A DNA stretch of 8,294 bases from an uncultured Methylococcaceae bacterium (GCA_903939355.1 CAJAHC010000646.1:1-8294); one strand, 5' to 3'; shown: positions 1 to 7,238, numbered from the stretch's first letter. Notes: generated by a model from the letters alone, not told the origin. Translations and numbers: made by a program.

Positions 1-93
1 AACAGTGCCTGGATTCAAGGCTTCGGTAATGGCGACCAAGATCGTTACAATAAATATAGTAAGCTTAGTGTGCGTGCCGTTCGAAAATTTTAA
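1..93 (+). CDS. C-terminal end of a DUF1566 (Lcl domain) protein, partial
   Basis: The first base opens a reading frame of 30 codons that ends in TAA at 91-93. The visible tail contains AWIQGFGNGDQDRYNKYSK followed by LSVRAVRKF. An aromatic/Gly/Asn-rich stretch ending in VRAVR is the typical finish of the DUF1566/Lcl C-terminal domain, found in secreted or surface proteins of many Gammaproteobacteria. The start and any signal peptide lie outside the window, so size and exact role cannot be judged. The assignment rests on the VRAVR ending and composition only; no enzymatic role is implied. Confidence 0.6.
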   Translation, partial: NSAWIQGFGNGDQDRYNKYSKLSVRAVRKF

Positions 94-369
94 TACGTTC
101 AATAAATTCTTATGTGCATCTCATCTCTAGTGGTTCTAACCTAATCTGAAAGTTACTGATTTTTTAGATGTGTCTGTCAGGTTAAATTGGATTTATAAAT
201 TTTACTTTCCAGATTGATTTCCCCTCCCGTAATGTCCATCTTTGGTCATAAAAACATAGATTAAAAATTTTGTAGTGCTCAGAAGGCTTAAGTCATACAT
301 TTATTACCATTCATTGACTTTTAACTTAGGCTGTTAAACTGGGTGTTAGGTATAACAAAAGGTGTCATC
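94..369. other. Intergenic spacer before the peroxidase gene
   Basis: AT-rich spacer with no supported ORF. A TAACCT/AGGTTA pair (137-142 and 179-184) encloses a T-rich stretch and could help end the upstream transcript, but it is not a classic terminator. The only promoter-like signal is the one listed at 314-340. Confidence 0.4.
314..340 (+). promoter_or_regulatory. Weak sigma-70 promoter candidate for the peroxidase/cryptochrome pair
   Basis: TTGACT at 314-319 is a five-of-six match to a -35 box. TAAACT at 335-340 is a four-of-six match to a -10 box. The 15-nt spacer is shorter than ideal. It lies 30 nt before the chosen ATG, which would give a short leader. Confidence 0.3.
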
Positions 370-912
370 ATGAAAATTCTAACTGTATTAGCCAGCGTAT
401 TCCTAATTACTGCTTCTGCAAACGCTACGGGACAATGTTCCGATTTACTTAATTATCATGCGACTAAATTAAGGTCGAAGGAAACACTTGATTTTTGCCA
501 GTCATTTCAAGGTAAAGTGATAATTGTAGTTAATACGGCAAGTAATTGCGGTTATACTCCCCAATTTAAAGGCCTAGAAGCACTTTATCAAAAATACAAA
601 GACAAAGGATTAGTGGTAGTAGGTTTCCCTTCCAATGATTTTAATCAAGAGTTCGACGCAGCAGAAAAAACAGCTAATGTCTGTTATATCAATTACGGAG
701 TGACTTTTCCTGTATTAGAAAAAAGCATTGTTACAGGGTCTTTAGCCAATCCATTTTTTAAAAAACTCAATAAGATTTCTGGCAAAGCACCAGAATGGAA
801 TTTTTATAAATATCTGATTGGCCGAGATGGTCAATTTATTGATGCTTTTCCAAGTAATGTGACTCCTGAACAACTGGAATCTAAAATAATCTCATTACTA
901 AGCCAAAAATAG
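370..912 (+). CDS. Periplasmic Cys-type glutathione peroxidase (thioredoxin-fold peroxidase)
   Basis: Reduces hydrogen peroxide or lipid hydroperoxides using thiol reductants. The start is ATG at 370 rather than GTG at 343, because AAAGGTG sits 5 nt upstream and the protein then begins with a clean signal peptide (MKILTVLASVF..., likely cut after Ala-Asn-Ala near residue 19). It gives 180 aa, normal for an exported GPx. The peroxidatic site is ASNCGYT with Cys60, not selenocysteine. FPSND-F-x-QE lies at 87-94 and the family Trp-Asn pair (WNFYKY) at 143-144. Cys105, in the segment CYINYGVTFP, sits where thioredoxin-dependent GPx enzymes carry the resolving Cys, so thioredoxin-like or periplasmic thiol donors are more likely than glutathione (inference). 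Asp90 replaces the Gln of the commoner NQF motif, a known bacterial variant. It probably shares a transcript with the next gene. Confidence 0.9.
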   Translation: MKILTVLASVFLITASANATGQCSDLLNYHATKLRSKETLDFCQSFQGKVIIVVNTASNCGYTPQFKGLEALYQKYKDKGLVVVGFPSNDFNQEFDAAEKTANVCYINYGVTFPVLEKSIVTGSLANPFFKKLNKISGKAPEWNFYKYLIGRDGQFIDAFPSNVTPEQLESKIISLLSQK

Positions 913-971
913 TTTTTAAATTATTTTATGGTCCACTTTTTAAGATTGATTAGTTTTAGGAATTAAAGATT

Positions 972-2303
972 ATGCTTAAGGTTGGACTTTATTGGTTCTG
1001 TAATGATTTACGGCTTCTTGATAATTCAATGTTATTAAAAGCCGCTACTGAGGTTGATAAATTACTGTGTGTTTATTGTTTCGACCCTCTTTTGCTGTTG
1101 CCGAACAGATATGGTTTGGTATCTATGTCCGTCAACAGGGTAAGTTTTTTAAAAGAATCTTTAATAGAGCTGGATAAGCAATTACATGAACTTGGCCAGC
1201 ATCTTTTGGTTTGTAATGAAAATCCTGTTAACGCTATCAAGAATTTGGCGATTGAACATAAAGTATCGACAATTTATCGTAGTTGCCAAATTGGATATTA
1301 CGAAAACCAACAGTGGGTAGCGTTAAGAAATCAGTTATCTAATGTCAATTTTTTCCAAACAGATATCCTGAGCTTATATGAGCAAGATCAATTACCATTT
1401 CTCCCATTAGAATTACCTAAAACATTTACGAAATTTAAAAAAGCAGTTGAGCATTTAGCTATAAAAAAACCTGCACCATTGATCGAATTTTTACCTGTCA
1501 GTCCACTTAAGCAAACTGATTGGTTAAGAGAGTTTGAGAAAGATTTAAATGCCGCTTATAAATTTAACGTAGAGTTAGACTTTAATGCAGGAGAAACGGC
1601 AGGGCAAAAGCAACTAAAGGAATATTTTTATTCAGGTTGTGTTAATCAATATAAAGAACGGCGGAATGAATTGGATGGCTGGAGTAATTCAAGTAAATTT
1701 TCTCCTTGGTTGGCTAACGGCAATCTCTCGCCCCGACAGATTTATTTTAATCTAAAGCACTACGAACAAGAATTTGGTGCAAACGAATCTACCTATTGGC
1801 TATTTTTTGAGTTGTTATGGCGTGAATATTTTAGATGGTATGCCCATCTTCATGGGAAACGATTGTTTGCTTTTAAGGGTATTAAAGGACTAAACACTTT
1901 AACTAGTTTTTACCCCGAACGTTTTCAAAAATGGAGTAATGGCAATACACCTTACCCATTGGTAAACGCGTGTATGAAAGAACTTAATGCAACCGGCTTT
2001 CTATCCAATCGTGGCAGACAGATTGTGGCTAGTTGTTTGGTGAATGAATTAGCCATTGATTGGCGCTATGGAGCGGCATACTTTGAGCAGCAATTATTAG
2101 ATTATGATGTGGGTTCTAATTGGGGTAATTGGCAATATCTAGCAGGGGTGGGCGCTGATCCAAGAGGTAAACGTCATTTTGATCTTGAAAAGCAAACAAA
2201 GCAATTCTGTCCAGACGGGCTATATATAAATAAGTGGCAAGCATCTAACCCATATTTGTGTCTAGATTCTGTTGACGCCGCTGATTGGCCTATTGTTGAA
2301 TGA
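972..2303 (+). CDS. Cryptochrome-DASH / DNA photolyase family flavoprotein
   Basis: Blue-light FAD protein of the photolyase superfamily. Cry-DASH members repair cyclobutane dimers, mainly in single-stranded DNA, and may signal. ATG at 972 has AGGA 10 nt upstream. The 443-aa length suits the subfamily. The N-terminal antenna domain (about 1-135) opens with FCNDLRLLDN. The Cry-DASH linker pattern LPF...LPKTFTKFKKAVE lies near 141-160. The FAD domain (about 205-400) shows AGETAG, SSKFSPWLANGNLSPRQIY (240-258), NESTYWLFFELLWREYF (271-287), SNRGRQIVAS (345-354) and DYDVGSNWGNWQYLAG (377-392), followed by GADPRGKRHF and the PDGLY tail, all characteristic of DASH members rather than class I photolyases. 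It lies 59 nt after the peroxidase with no terminator between them, so the pair plausibly forms a photo-oxidative stress operon. Repair versus photoreceptor function cannot be separated here. Confidence 0.93.
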   Translation: MLKVGLYWFCNDLRLLDNSMLLKAATEVDKLLCVYCFDPLLLLPNRYGLVSMSVNRVSFLKESLIELDKQLHELGQHLLVCNENPVNAIKNLAIEHKVSTIYRSCQIGYYENQQWVALRNQLSNVNFFQTDILSLYEQDQLPFLPLELPKTFTKFKKAVEHLAIKKPAPLIEFLPVSPLKQTDWLREFEKDLNAAYKFNVELDFNAGETAGQKQLKEYFYSGCVNQYKERRNELDGWSNSSKFSPWLANGNLSPRQIYFNLKHYEQEFGANESTYWLFFELLWREYFRWYAHLHGKRLFAFKGIKGLNTLTSFYPERFQKWSNGNTPYPLVNACMKELNATGFLSNRGRQIVASCLVNELAIDWRYGAAYFEQQLLDYDVGSNWGNWQYLAGVGADPRGKRHFDLEKQTKQFCPDGLYINKWQASNPYLCLDSVDAADWPIVE

Positions 2304-2360
2304 CTAGCCAGCAAGAACCTGTAGTTGGTTATATTTATTGTAGCGATCTGGGTCACCATT

Positions 2361-2388
2361 CATAAAGCCTTGTATTTAGGCATTTATG
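2361..2388 (+). terminator. Stem-loop after the cryptochrome gene
   Basis: CATAAAGCCT (2361-2370) pairs with AGGC (2378-2381) and TTTATG (2383-2388), leaving a 7-nt loop and one bulged A. No T-run follows, so it may be a 3'-end-stabilising or weak termination structure rather than a canonical intrinsic terminator. Confidence 0.3.
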
Positions 2389-2469
2389 CTGTCTGGCGCT
2401 GAATCGCTTCAATAGTCGTCTTTAGCAATATTACCGACTCTATTTCTTTGTTCATGTCATAAAAAGTTA

Positions 2470-2553
2470 TTGCAATACACCAAAGCGATAAACGTTTTCA
2501 TTGTTTTCTTTTTGTTCTCTTTTTTCTTGCATTCTAAAGTATTTGCGATAAAC
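2470..2553 (+). repeat. Direct repeat TTGCA...GCGATAAAC upstream of the small ORF
   Basis: TTGCA at 2470 and 2527 is followed after 10 and 13 nt by an identical GCGATAAAC (2485-2493 and 2545-2553). The nonamers start exactly 60 nt apart. A T-rich tract lies between the copies. This could be a tandem regulator site or paired promoters for the small gene at 2584; each match alone is short enough to be chance. Confidence 0.3.
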
Positions 2554-2583
2554 TTACAAACAACAAAACAAAGGAGATTCCAA

Positions 2584-2718
2584 ATGAACAAGAAAGTACA
2601 CATGTGTGACCAAGCGTTTAATCAAGTTAAAGACATCATGAACGCTTATAAGAAGAAACCTTGTGAGCAATTACGGTATTTTGTGAAACATCTTTTCCAA
2701 CACTATGTCGCGGCTTGA
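2584..2718 (+). CDS. Small 44-residue basic protein, unknown function
   Basis: I do not recognise this protein. ATG at 2584 has a near-perfect AAGGAG at 2571-2576 with a 7-nt gap, the best ribosome binding site in the window, and this is the main reason to call a gene. The frame stays open upstream to a TTG at 2470, but that start has no ribosome binding site, and its hydrophobic N-terminus is simply the translation of a T-rich tract, so the short form is preferred. The product is Lys/His-rich with two cysteines (Cys8, Cys27), a YKKKP stretch in the middle and an aromatic, probably helical end (RYFVKHLFQHY). It has no signal peptide or membrane span. It ends 58 nt before the exonuclease gene and could be a leader, a small regulator or an antitoxin-like peptide; none is demonstrated. 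Confidence 0.5.
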   Translation: MNKKVHMCDQAFNQVKDIMNAYKKKPCEQLRYFVKHLFQHYVAA

Positions 2719-2776
2719 ACTAGTGTCGGTACTTTGATCAGCGGACCATTTTGGAGTTCACATCGTAAATTCACCG

Positions 2777-4144
2777 GTGCGTTTAGCTTTCCTTGATCTT
2801 GAAACCACCGGTGGAAATCCTTTGGTTGATCGTGTCACTGAAGTGGGTGTGGTGTTGGTTGATGAAATCGGTGTGCATGAATGGAGTCAATTAGTTAATC
2901 CGCAAACACGAATACCGGCTTTTATCGAAAGCCTGACCGGTATCACCAATGACATGGTCGTGGAAGCACCTCGCTTTGAGGACATAGCCCAAGATCTTAA
3001 TCTGCTGTTGGAAGGTTATTTGTTTATTGCCCATAACGCACGTTTTGATTATGGCTTCTTAAAAAATGAGTTTAAGCGTCTTGATATTGTTTTCAGGCCT
3101 AATATCTTATGCAGTGTAAAACTCTCCAGAGCTCTATTTCCAGAGCATAAGCATCATAACCTCGATAGCCTTATTGTTCGCCATGACTTAAAAGTATCTG
3201 AGAGACACAGAGCCTTGGGTGATGCGCAATTAATCCATCAGTTTTGGCAAGACATTCATACAACCTTCGATGCAGCCCTTATTGTCGCCACCGTCAAAAA
3301 ATTGGTGGGACGTTCCAGTACGCCTTCACAAATCGATGATAGTTTGATTCAAAGTTTACCGGATACACCGGGTGTGTATTTGTTTTACGGGGAGAACGAT
3401 TTACCTTTGTATATCGGTAAAAGTACGCATATTAAACAGCGTGTGTTGTCGCATTTTTCGGCGGACCATCGTTACAGTAAAGAGATGAGTTTATCTCAGC
3501 AATTACGCCGGATTGATTATATAGAAACAGCCGGTGAAATAGGAGCCTTGCTGAAAGAAGCGCAACTGATTAAAACAATGCAACCTATCCATAACCGGCG
3601 GTTAAGACGAAGTAATGATTTGTGTGCGTGGCAGCTACAACAAAAAACAGAATGCTTATACCCCGTGCTTACGTGGGCGGATGATCTGGATTTTGGTGGG
3701 CAGGATAATTTGTACGGTTTATTTCGAACTCAACGTGATGCTCATAAAGCGCTGCGTAAACTGGCACAGGACAATAGCTTATGTTTGGGTGCTCTGGGAC
3801 TGGAAAAAGTTTCAAAAGACCGCCCTTGTTTTGCAAGACAATTGCATAGATGCCAAGGTGTTTGTGTGGGTGAAGAGTCTATGTTTTCTCATGCGTTACG
3901 CTTACAGCAAGCCATGACTAAATTAAAAATCAATCAATGGCCTTACGATGGCGTAATAGGACTTAAAGAGCTGGATGATTTACACATCATCGACCATTGG
4001 TGTTATTTAGGTACAGTTCGGACCGAAACAGAGATTGCATTATTGCTTGATAGTGCAAGACCCGCTTTTGATAAAGACACGTACATGATTTTGAATAAAG
4101 CTTTGAAGGCTATGCCTGAGGTTATTCATATAAATAGACATTAG
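2777..4144 (+). CDS. DnaQ-type 3'-5' exonuclease fused to a UvrC/Cho-type GIY-YIG endonuclease
   Basis: DNA repair nuclease. Residues 1-165 form a DEDDh exonuclease domain: FLDLETTG gives Asp7 and Glu9, HNARFDYGFLKNE gives Asp91, and HRALGDA gives His144 and Asp149, so all five metal or catalytic positions are present. After a linker, residues 194-275 form a GIY-YIG domain: PGVYLF (198-203), YIGKS (212-216), Arg222 and the catalytic Glu261 in LLKEAQLIK. The C-terminal part holds the UvrC/Cho-like Cys-rich signature RPCFARQLHRCQGVCVGEE. The UvrC C-terminal endonuclease and HhH domains are absent, so this is a Cho-like enzyme expected to make the 3' incision in nucleotide excision repair. Exonuclease-GIY-YIG fusions are known in bacteria. 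The start is uncertain: GTG at 2777 has no ribosome binding site, and the only well-placed one (GGAG, 2753-2756) serves an in-frame ATC at 2762. Confidence 0.9.
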   Translation: MRLAFLDLETTGGNPLVDRVTEVGVVLVDEIGVHEWSQLVNPQTRIPAFIESLTGITNDMVVEAPRFEDIAQDLNLLLEGYLFIAHNARFDYGFLKNEFKRLDIVFRPNILCSVKLSRALFPEHKHHNLDSLIVRHDLKVSERHRALGDAQLIHQFWQDIHTTFDAALIVATVKKLVGRSSTPSQIDDSLIQSLPDTPGVYLFYGENDLPLYIGKSTHIKQRVLSHFSADHRYSKEMSLSQQLRRIDYIETAGEIGALLKEAQLIKTMQPIHNRRLRRSNDLCAWQLQQKTECLYPVLTWADDLDFGGQDNLYGLFRTQRDAHKALRKLAQDNSLCLGALGLEKVSKDRPCFARQLHRCQGVCVGEESMFSHALRLQQAMTKLKINQWPYDGVIGLKELDDLHIIDHWCYLGTVRTETEIALLLDSARPAFDKDTYMILNKALKAMPEVIHINRH

Positions 4145-4312
4145 TTGGAGTTACGCAAAATTGCCGCAACGCCGCCACAAAAGTCCTTAAGTCATACGCT
4201 TCATGGTCTCCGGTGTTGCGGATGACGAGACATGGTTCGATCGATGTGGCGCCCTTTTGTTGGCCCATCGACTGAGATGTGACAGGCTAAAAAACTGACA
4301 TTTTATTAAAAC
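4145..4312. other. Spacer between the repair gene and the left repeat block
   Basis: No supported ORF. The one clear structure is an 11-bp inverted repeat, CCGCAACGCCG at 4164-4174 against CGGTGTTGCGG at 4211-4221 (one G-T pair, 36-nt loop). A second arm pair, CCACAAAAG (4175-4183) against CTTTTGTTGG (4254-4263), interleaves with it rather than nesting. No T-run follows either. Confidence 0.35.
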
Positions 4313-4423
4313 GGCTGGGGTAAAGGCGGTGAAGGTGGCGAAGCCGGTGTGGATGGTGACGATAATTTTCGAGCCTTCACCGCCTTCACCGCCTTCACCG
4401 CCTTCACCGCCTTTTTTTCAGCC
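4313..4423. terminator. Very long imperfect hairpin with T7 tract: left flanking repeat / strong terminator
   Basis: Bases 4313-4359 pair with 4377-4423 with only a few mismatches and several G-T pairs, leaving a loop of about 17 nt. The outer part runs GGCTG against CAGCC, then AAAGGCGGTGAAGG (4322-4335) pairs perfectly with its complement at 4401-4414. The GC-rich stem ends in seven T (4412-4418), so on the + strand it should terminate transcripts from the repair nuclease. Its size and repeat content exceed what a terminator needs, and the same motifs recur beyond the primase gene, so it is also a repeat element. Confidence 0.6.
4374..4409 (+). repeat. Four perfect tandem copies of the 9-mer CCTTCACCG
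   Basis: CCTTCACCG occurs head to tail at 4374, 4383, 4392 and 4401. One inverted copy lies at 4327-4335 in the opposite arm. Further copies, two direct and one inverted, occur only at 7455, 7495 and 7630 on the other side of the primase gene. Being 9 bp, the array keeps an open reading frame (Ser-Pro-Pro repeats), but the frame between arms is not conserved in the other units, arguing against coding. Confidence 0.85.
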
Positions 4424-4439
4424 AGTTGAGAAAAGTGTC
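4395..4439 (+). repeat. Left copy of the flanking repeat unit
   Basis: Bases 4395-4415 are identical over 21 bp to 7624-7644. About 10 nt later comes TTGAGAAAAGTGTC (4426-4439), matching TTGAAAAAGTGTC at 7665-7677. A small hairpin follows at both places. The two copies have the same orientation and flank the primase gene. Confidence 0.75.
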
Positions 4440-4441
4440 TG

Positions 4442-4466
4442 CGTCACAGGATTTTTCGGTGTGACG
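4442..4466 (+). repeat. Small hairpin following the left AAAAGTGTC box
   Basis: CGTCACA (4442-4448) pairs with TGTGACG (4460-4466) around an 11-nt loop. It occupies the place corresponding to the CACAAAAC/GTTTTGTG hairpin at 7699-7720 in the right unit, although the stem sequences differ. Confidence 0.45.
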
Positions 4467-4479
4467 GTCTTTTGAAAGC

Positions 4480-4525
4480 TGGCAACTGAACGAACCATAA
4501 GCTGTTCATCCAATTGCCATTTTTT
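4480..4525 (+). terminator. Candidate intrinsic terminator between convergent genes
   Basis: TGGCAA (4480-4485) pairs with TTGCCA (4514-4519), and TGAAC (4487-4491) with GTTCA (4504-4508). TTTTTT follows at 4520-4525. It lies just past the stop codon of the minus-strand primase gene, so it would protect that gene from + strand read-through and, as RNA on the other strand, could mark the primase mRNA 3' end. Confidence 0.45.
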
Positions 4526-4530
4526 CTATC

Positions 4531-7140
4531 TTACATATCGTATTTATCTAAGCCCAAACGTTCTTGTATGCCGGCACGGTCAGCCAATCTTCGTTTTTGC
4601 TCCTCGGTCAAGGATGATAGTCCGGTATCTGCAACTTGGACAACCTGCCATGCCGTTCTGCCGTCCGCGGTGGTCTTTTGGAGTTCGAAGTTACCGACGA
4701 TACGGTTGGCGTTCCTTTTTAACATCCTGCCCAGCTTGGAGCGATTAATGTTGCCACGTTCAACAATCGGGAATTCATGTAAAGCATCAAGCAAATCAGG
4801 GCTATCTTCTTGCGCTGTATCAACTAATTTACGTACTGTTGTCGGTTTAGAATTAAACTCCATATACCATTCACTGAATAAATTAATCAGGATTTCTGCA
4901 TCGGGGTCATGTGCTACTTGTTCCAACAATGCAGTGACCGGATCAGGTAGTCCCAACCATATTAGAGGATGGCGGCAATAATCTGACCATGAGCCACTAT
5001 AAGAAACAATGCTTTGACTATTTGACTTCGGCTTATCTGCCTCTCTCCATGCCAAAATAATAGTGAATACCGCCGAAATATATTTTTCTCGTTGTTCACG
5101 AACTTTACTTACCGGAGAGCCTTGGTAGGTCATAGTGGCCGGTGTCGCCACGCGAGGATCAACATGAATGGTGAGTACTCGACGTAACAAATCACGTATA
5201 GGCCCCACGTTATTACCCGAACCTAAAAACAAAGTGCGCGTGCTCACGGTGGCGGTCTTGCTGTAGCCTAAAATCCTATCCGTGATCTTGTCTGCCGTTA
5301 ACATACGTTTGATCGTGCCATGAGGAATCCAGTCACTATCCATGTCATCAAATTCAATCACGCCTGGACCTGTCATCAATAATGATAATATGACTTTCGT
5401 CGCCTCTTCAGATGTGGATGGGTAGCTCACTTTGGCATTGCCGCCCGGGGCTGCGAAAGCGCCGATGAGATCACATAAGTAAGTTTTTCCACTGCCAAAA
5501 ATTGGAGCTCTAACATGAAAAGCCGGTGCGAGATCTAAAGTGGGTCGAGTCACTGCCGTGAAGATTGCTGATAGAGCCGCGGCTTTATCGGTGTCCGAAA
5601 CAAAATGAAATTCCACCAACAAATCAGTCAACAAGACCAAAGCCTCTTGCGCATCAGTTAACGTCGGTTTCGTCGGTATGCTATAAGCCTTAGAGTCAAA
5701 TACACCGAAGAGATGGGAAATTGCGTCATAGCCAGCCTCAGTGATCAGTTTGCCATCATTTTCCCTAAAGTAAGGTTGTCTGGTTAACCCTGCCAACATG
5801 GGTAAGTGATTAAAATCTTGCGTGTCATACAAGATGGCAACGTGTCTCGTTGGGGGGTCACAACGCACCCAGCTTTTTGAGCGGCCATCGGGTTTTTCCC
5901 AAATGAGAGCTGATGATAGAATGCGTGTAAGCACTTCTTTTGTGACCGGTGCAATGACAGGATTGCCCGTCAGTGGATCAGTTTTTACTCGCGCAATTAG
6001 GCTACCACACTGGTAAAGGTTGCCCGTATCAGCCAGTTCCCTCTCAACAGTATCGACAATGCGCTCTATTTCACCCGCGACAAGACGAATGATCGGTTTA
6101 TGCCTGGCTTCAATATTATTAATTTTCAGAACTTCCAGCAGATCACCGATGTGAAAGTCATGTCGATGCGAATGTTGGCAACAAAAGCCACCAATGGCGA
6201 ATTGTTCGTTCGGTTCAAAATAAGCCGTACCTGAATCGAGTGCATCTGTATGCTCTTCCAGCCAAGGACAAGTAATGTCGTGCTTACCTGAGCCCAACGA
6301 GTTTTTGTATAAACCCCTTGATTTGATAGCGGTCAGTGCCGGATTTTCAATCGCTTTGGGCGTGAAGACTTCGTTACCTTGCGGCGTTGGGGGTAGGCTG
6401 GTCGAATGGCCTTTTTTACCGGCACGTGGCTCAAGTTCCAATTTGAGACCCATGATGACTTCTTCTTGTGTGTAGCGGTTTTCAGGTTGAAACTTAACCA
6501 ATTTACACTGGAACGGCTTACCTAATTTGTCAGCGTATTTCATCTTGCCGTTAATACCAACCGGCAATCTCGCCCAACGACTCATAGGCCCACTGGCTCC
6601 AGGATCACTCAAGCCTGCCTTGATGATGGCATCGAGCAGTTGAGTAGCAAGCTCACCGTCCACCAGAGGCTCCGAAAAAATGATACCTGCTTGATGATTG
6701 CCGGGACTGGTTTCGATTAACCAAGAAGGTTCAAAGTCACCCAAGCACTCCAAAGGAAATTTACCGCCCAGATCATCCAGCATGAGGAAATGATTTGCAA
6801 CGAAGTATTCTTTACGAACATTTAAAGAGCCATCGTTATCCAAGTTGAAACTTGAACAACCCAGGTAATTGTTGTTATCGATTGAAAGATCACCGACAAA
6901 TAAATCGCCACGTTTTGCGGGCCATCCTCCACCGGAAGGATCGCCTTTTTTGGAACATATTGCCGGAAACGAACCTTCGATCAAAATGGGAAACACCGCC
7001 GCCATAAATTCAGCATTGGTTATATTTTTTAAATCGACGGATGAGCTTGCTGTTGGTTGTTCAGCGATAAGAGGGGTATCTTCCAAGGGCTTGGAAGCGA
7101 GTTGTGAAACCGAGGTTACTGCAGTAGTAGATACTGACAT
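4531..7140 (-). CDS. RepB-like primase-helicase fusion protein (mobile-element replication protein)
   Basis: Predicted replication initiator of a plasmid- or phage-derived element: primer synthesis coupled to DNA unwinding. The N-terminal domain (about 45-215) resembles RepB-family archaeo-eukaryotic primases: FLMLDDLGGK (118-127) as the acidic motif, ETSPGNHQAG (143-152) as motif II and RWARLPVGINGK (188-199) as the distal motif. A likely zinc site follows: CPWLEEH (291-297) with FCCQHSHRH (319-327). The C-terminal ATPase has Walker A APIFGSGKT (545-553), Walker B VIEFDDMD (594-601), sensor-like FLGSGNN (638-644) and paired arginines (653-654), suggesting an SF3/AAA+-like helicase. Residues 795-835 (SKLGRMLKRN...GRTAWQV) look like a winged helix. 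ATG at 7140 has GAAGG 7 nt upstream. The gene is clearly richer in G+C than the peroxidase and cryptochrome genes and converges on the repair gene. It is intact, with no integrase or AlpA-like neighbour in view. Family assignment is by motif only. Confidence 0.8.
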   Translation of the reverse strand: MSVSTTAVTSVSQLASKPLEDTPLIAEQPTASSSVDLKNITNAEFMAAVFPILIEGSFPAICSKKGDPSGGGWPAKRGDLFVGDLSIDNNNYLGCSSFNLDNDGSLNVRKEYFVANHFLMLDDLGGKFPLECLGDFEPSWLIETSPGNHQAGIIFSEPLVDGELATQLLDAIIKAGLSDPGASGPMSRWARLPVGINGKMKYADKLGKPFQCKLVKFQPENRYTQEEVIMGLKLELEPRAGKKGHSTSLPPTPQGNEVFTPKAIENPALTAIKSRGLYKNSLGSGKHDITCPWLEEHTDALDSGTAYFEPNEQFAIGGFCCQHSHRHDFHIGDLLEVLKINNIEARHKPIIRLVAGEIERIVDTVERELADTGNLYQCGSLIARVKTDPLTGNPVIAPVTKEVLTRILSSALIWEKPDGRSKSWVRCDPPTRHVAILYDTQDFNHLPMLAGLTRQPYFRENDGKLITEAGYDAISHLFGVFDSKAYSIPTKPTLTDAQEALVLLTDLLVEFHFVSDTDKAAALSAIFTAVTRPTLDLAPAFHVRAPIFGSGKTYLCDLIGAFAAPGGNAKVSYPSTSEEATKVILSLLMTGPGVIEFDDMDSDWIPHGTIKRMLTADKITDRILGYSKTATVSTRTLFLGSGNNVGPIRDLLRRVLTIHVDPRVATPATMTYQGSPVSKVREQREKYISAVFTIILAWREADKPKSNSQSIVSYSGSWSDYCRHPLIWLGLPDPVTALLEQVAHDPDAEILINLFSEWYMEFNSKPTTVRKLVDTAQEDSPDLLDALHEFPIVERGNINRSKLGRMLKRNANRIVGNFELQKTTADGRTAWQVVQVADTGLSSLTEEQKRRLADRAGIQERLGLDKYDM

Positions 7141-7147
7141 TTATTTA

Positions 7148-7152
7148 CCTTC
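7148..7152 (-). promoter_or_regulatory. Ribosome binding site of the primase gene
   Basis: GAAGG on the minus strand lies 7 nt before the ATG and supports that start. Eight nucleotides upstream of it is the leader hairpin at 7160-7199. Confidence 0.7.
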
Positions 7153-7159
7153 AAAATAT

Positions 7160-7199
7160 AAGTGCTAGAAATAGGATTATTTCTGAAGAGTTCGCACTT
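7160..7199 (-). promoter_or_regulatory. Two-tier stem-loop in the primase leader
   Basis: AGAAATA (7167-7173) pairs perfectly with TATTTCT (7178-7184) over a 4-nt loop. Outer arms AAGTGC (7160-7165) and GCACTT (7194-7199) close around it, with a 9-nt bulge on one side. The structure is in the 5' untranslated RNA just before the ribosome binding site, so translational control is possible. Confidence 0.45.
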
Positions 7200-7206
7200 G
7201 CGTTTT

Positions 7207-7238
7207 AAAGATAAAGTATCTTTTGGTTGTATCGTCAA
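7207..7238 (-). promoter_or_regulatory. Secondary promoter overlain by a perfect inverted repeat (operator candidate)
   Basis: On the minus strand TTGACG (7233-7238) is followed after 17 nt by TTTATC (7210-7215), a good -35 with a poor -10. AAAGATA-AAG-TATCTTT (7207-7223), a perfect 7-bp inverted repeat, covers the -10. A bound regulator there would block the promoter. A second inverted repeat, GACAC/GTGTC (7247-7251 and 7258-7262), lies just upstream of the -35. Confidence 0.4.

Noticed and set aside
287..4197. Identical 12-mer CTTAAGTCATAC at 287-298 and 4186-4197
   Set aside because: About one or two repeated 12-mers are expected by chance in 8.3 kb; the surrounding bases do not match.
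4299..4475. Open frame through the left hairpin with Ser-Pro-Pro repeats, ending KSVCVTGFFGVTVF
   Set aside because: No ribosome binding site. The 9-bp repeat length keeps any frame open, and the frame relation between hairpin arms differs in the other units, so a structural DNA origin is simpler.
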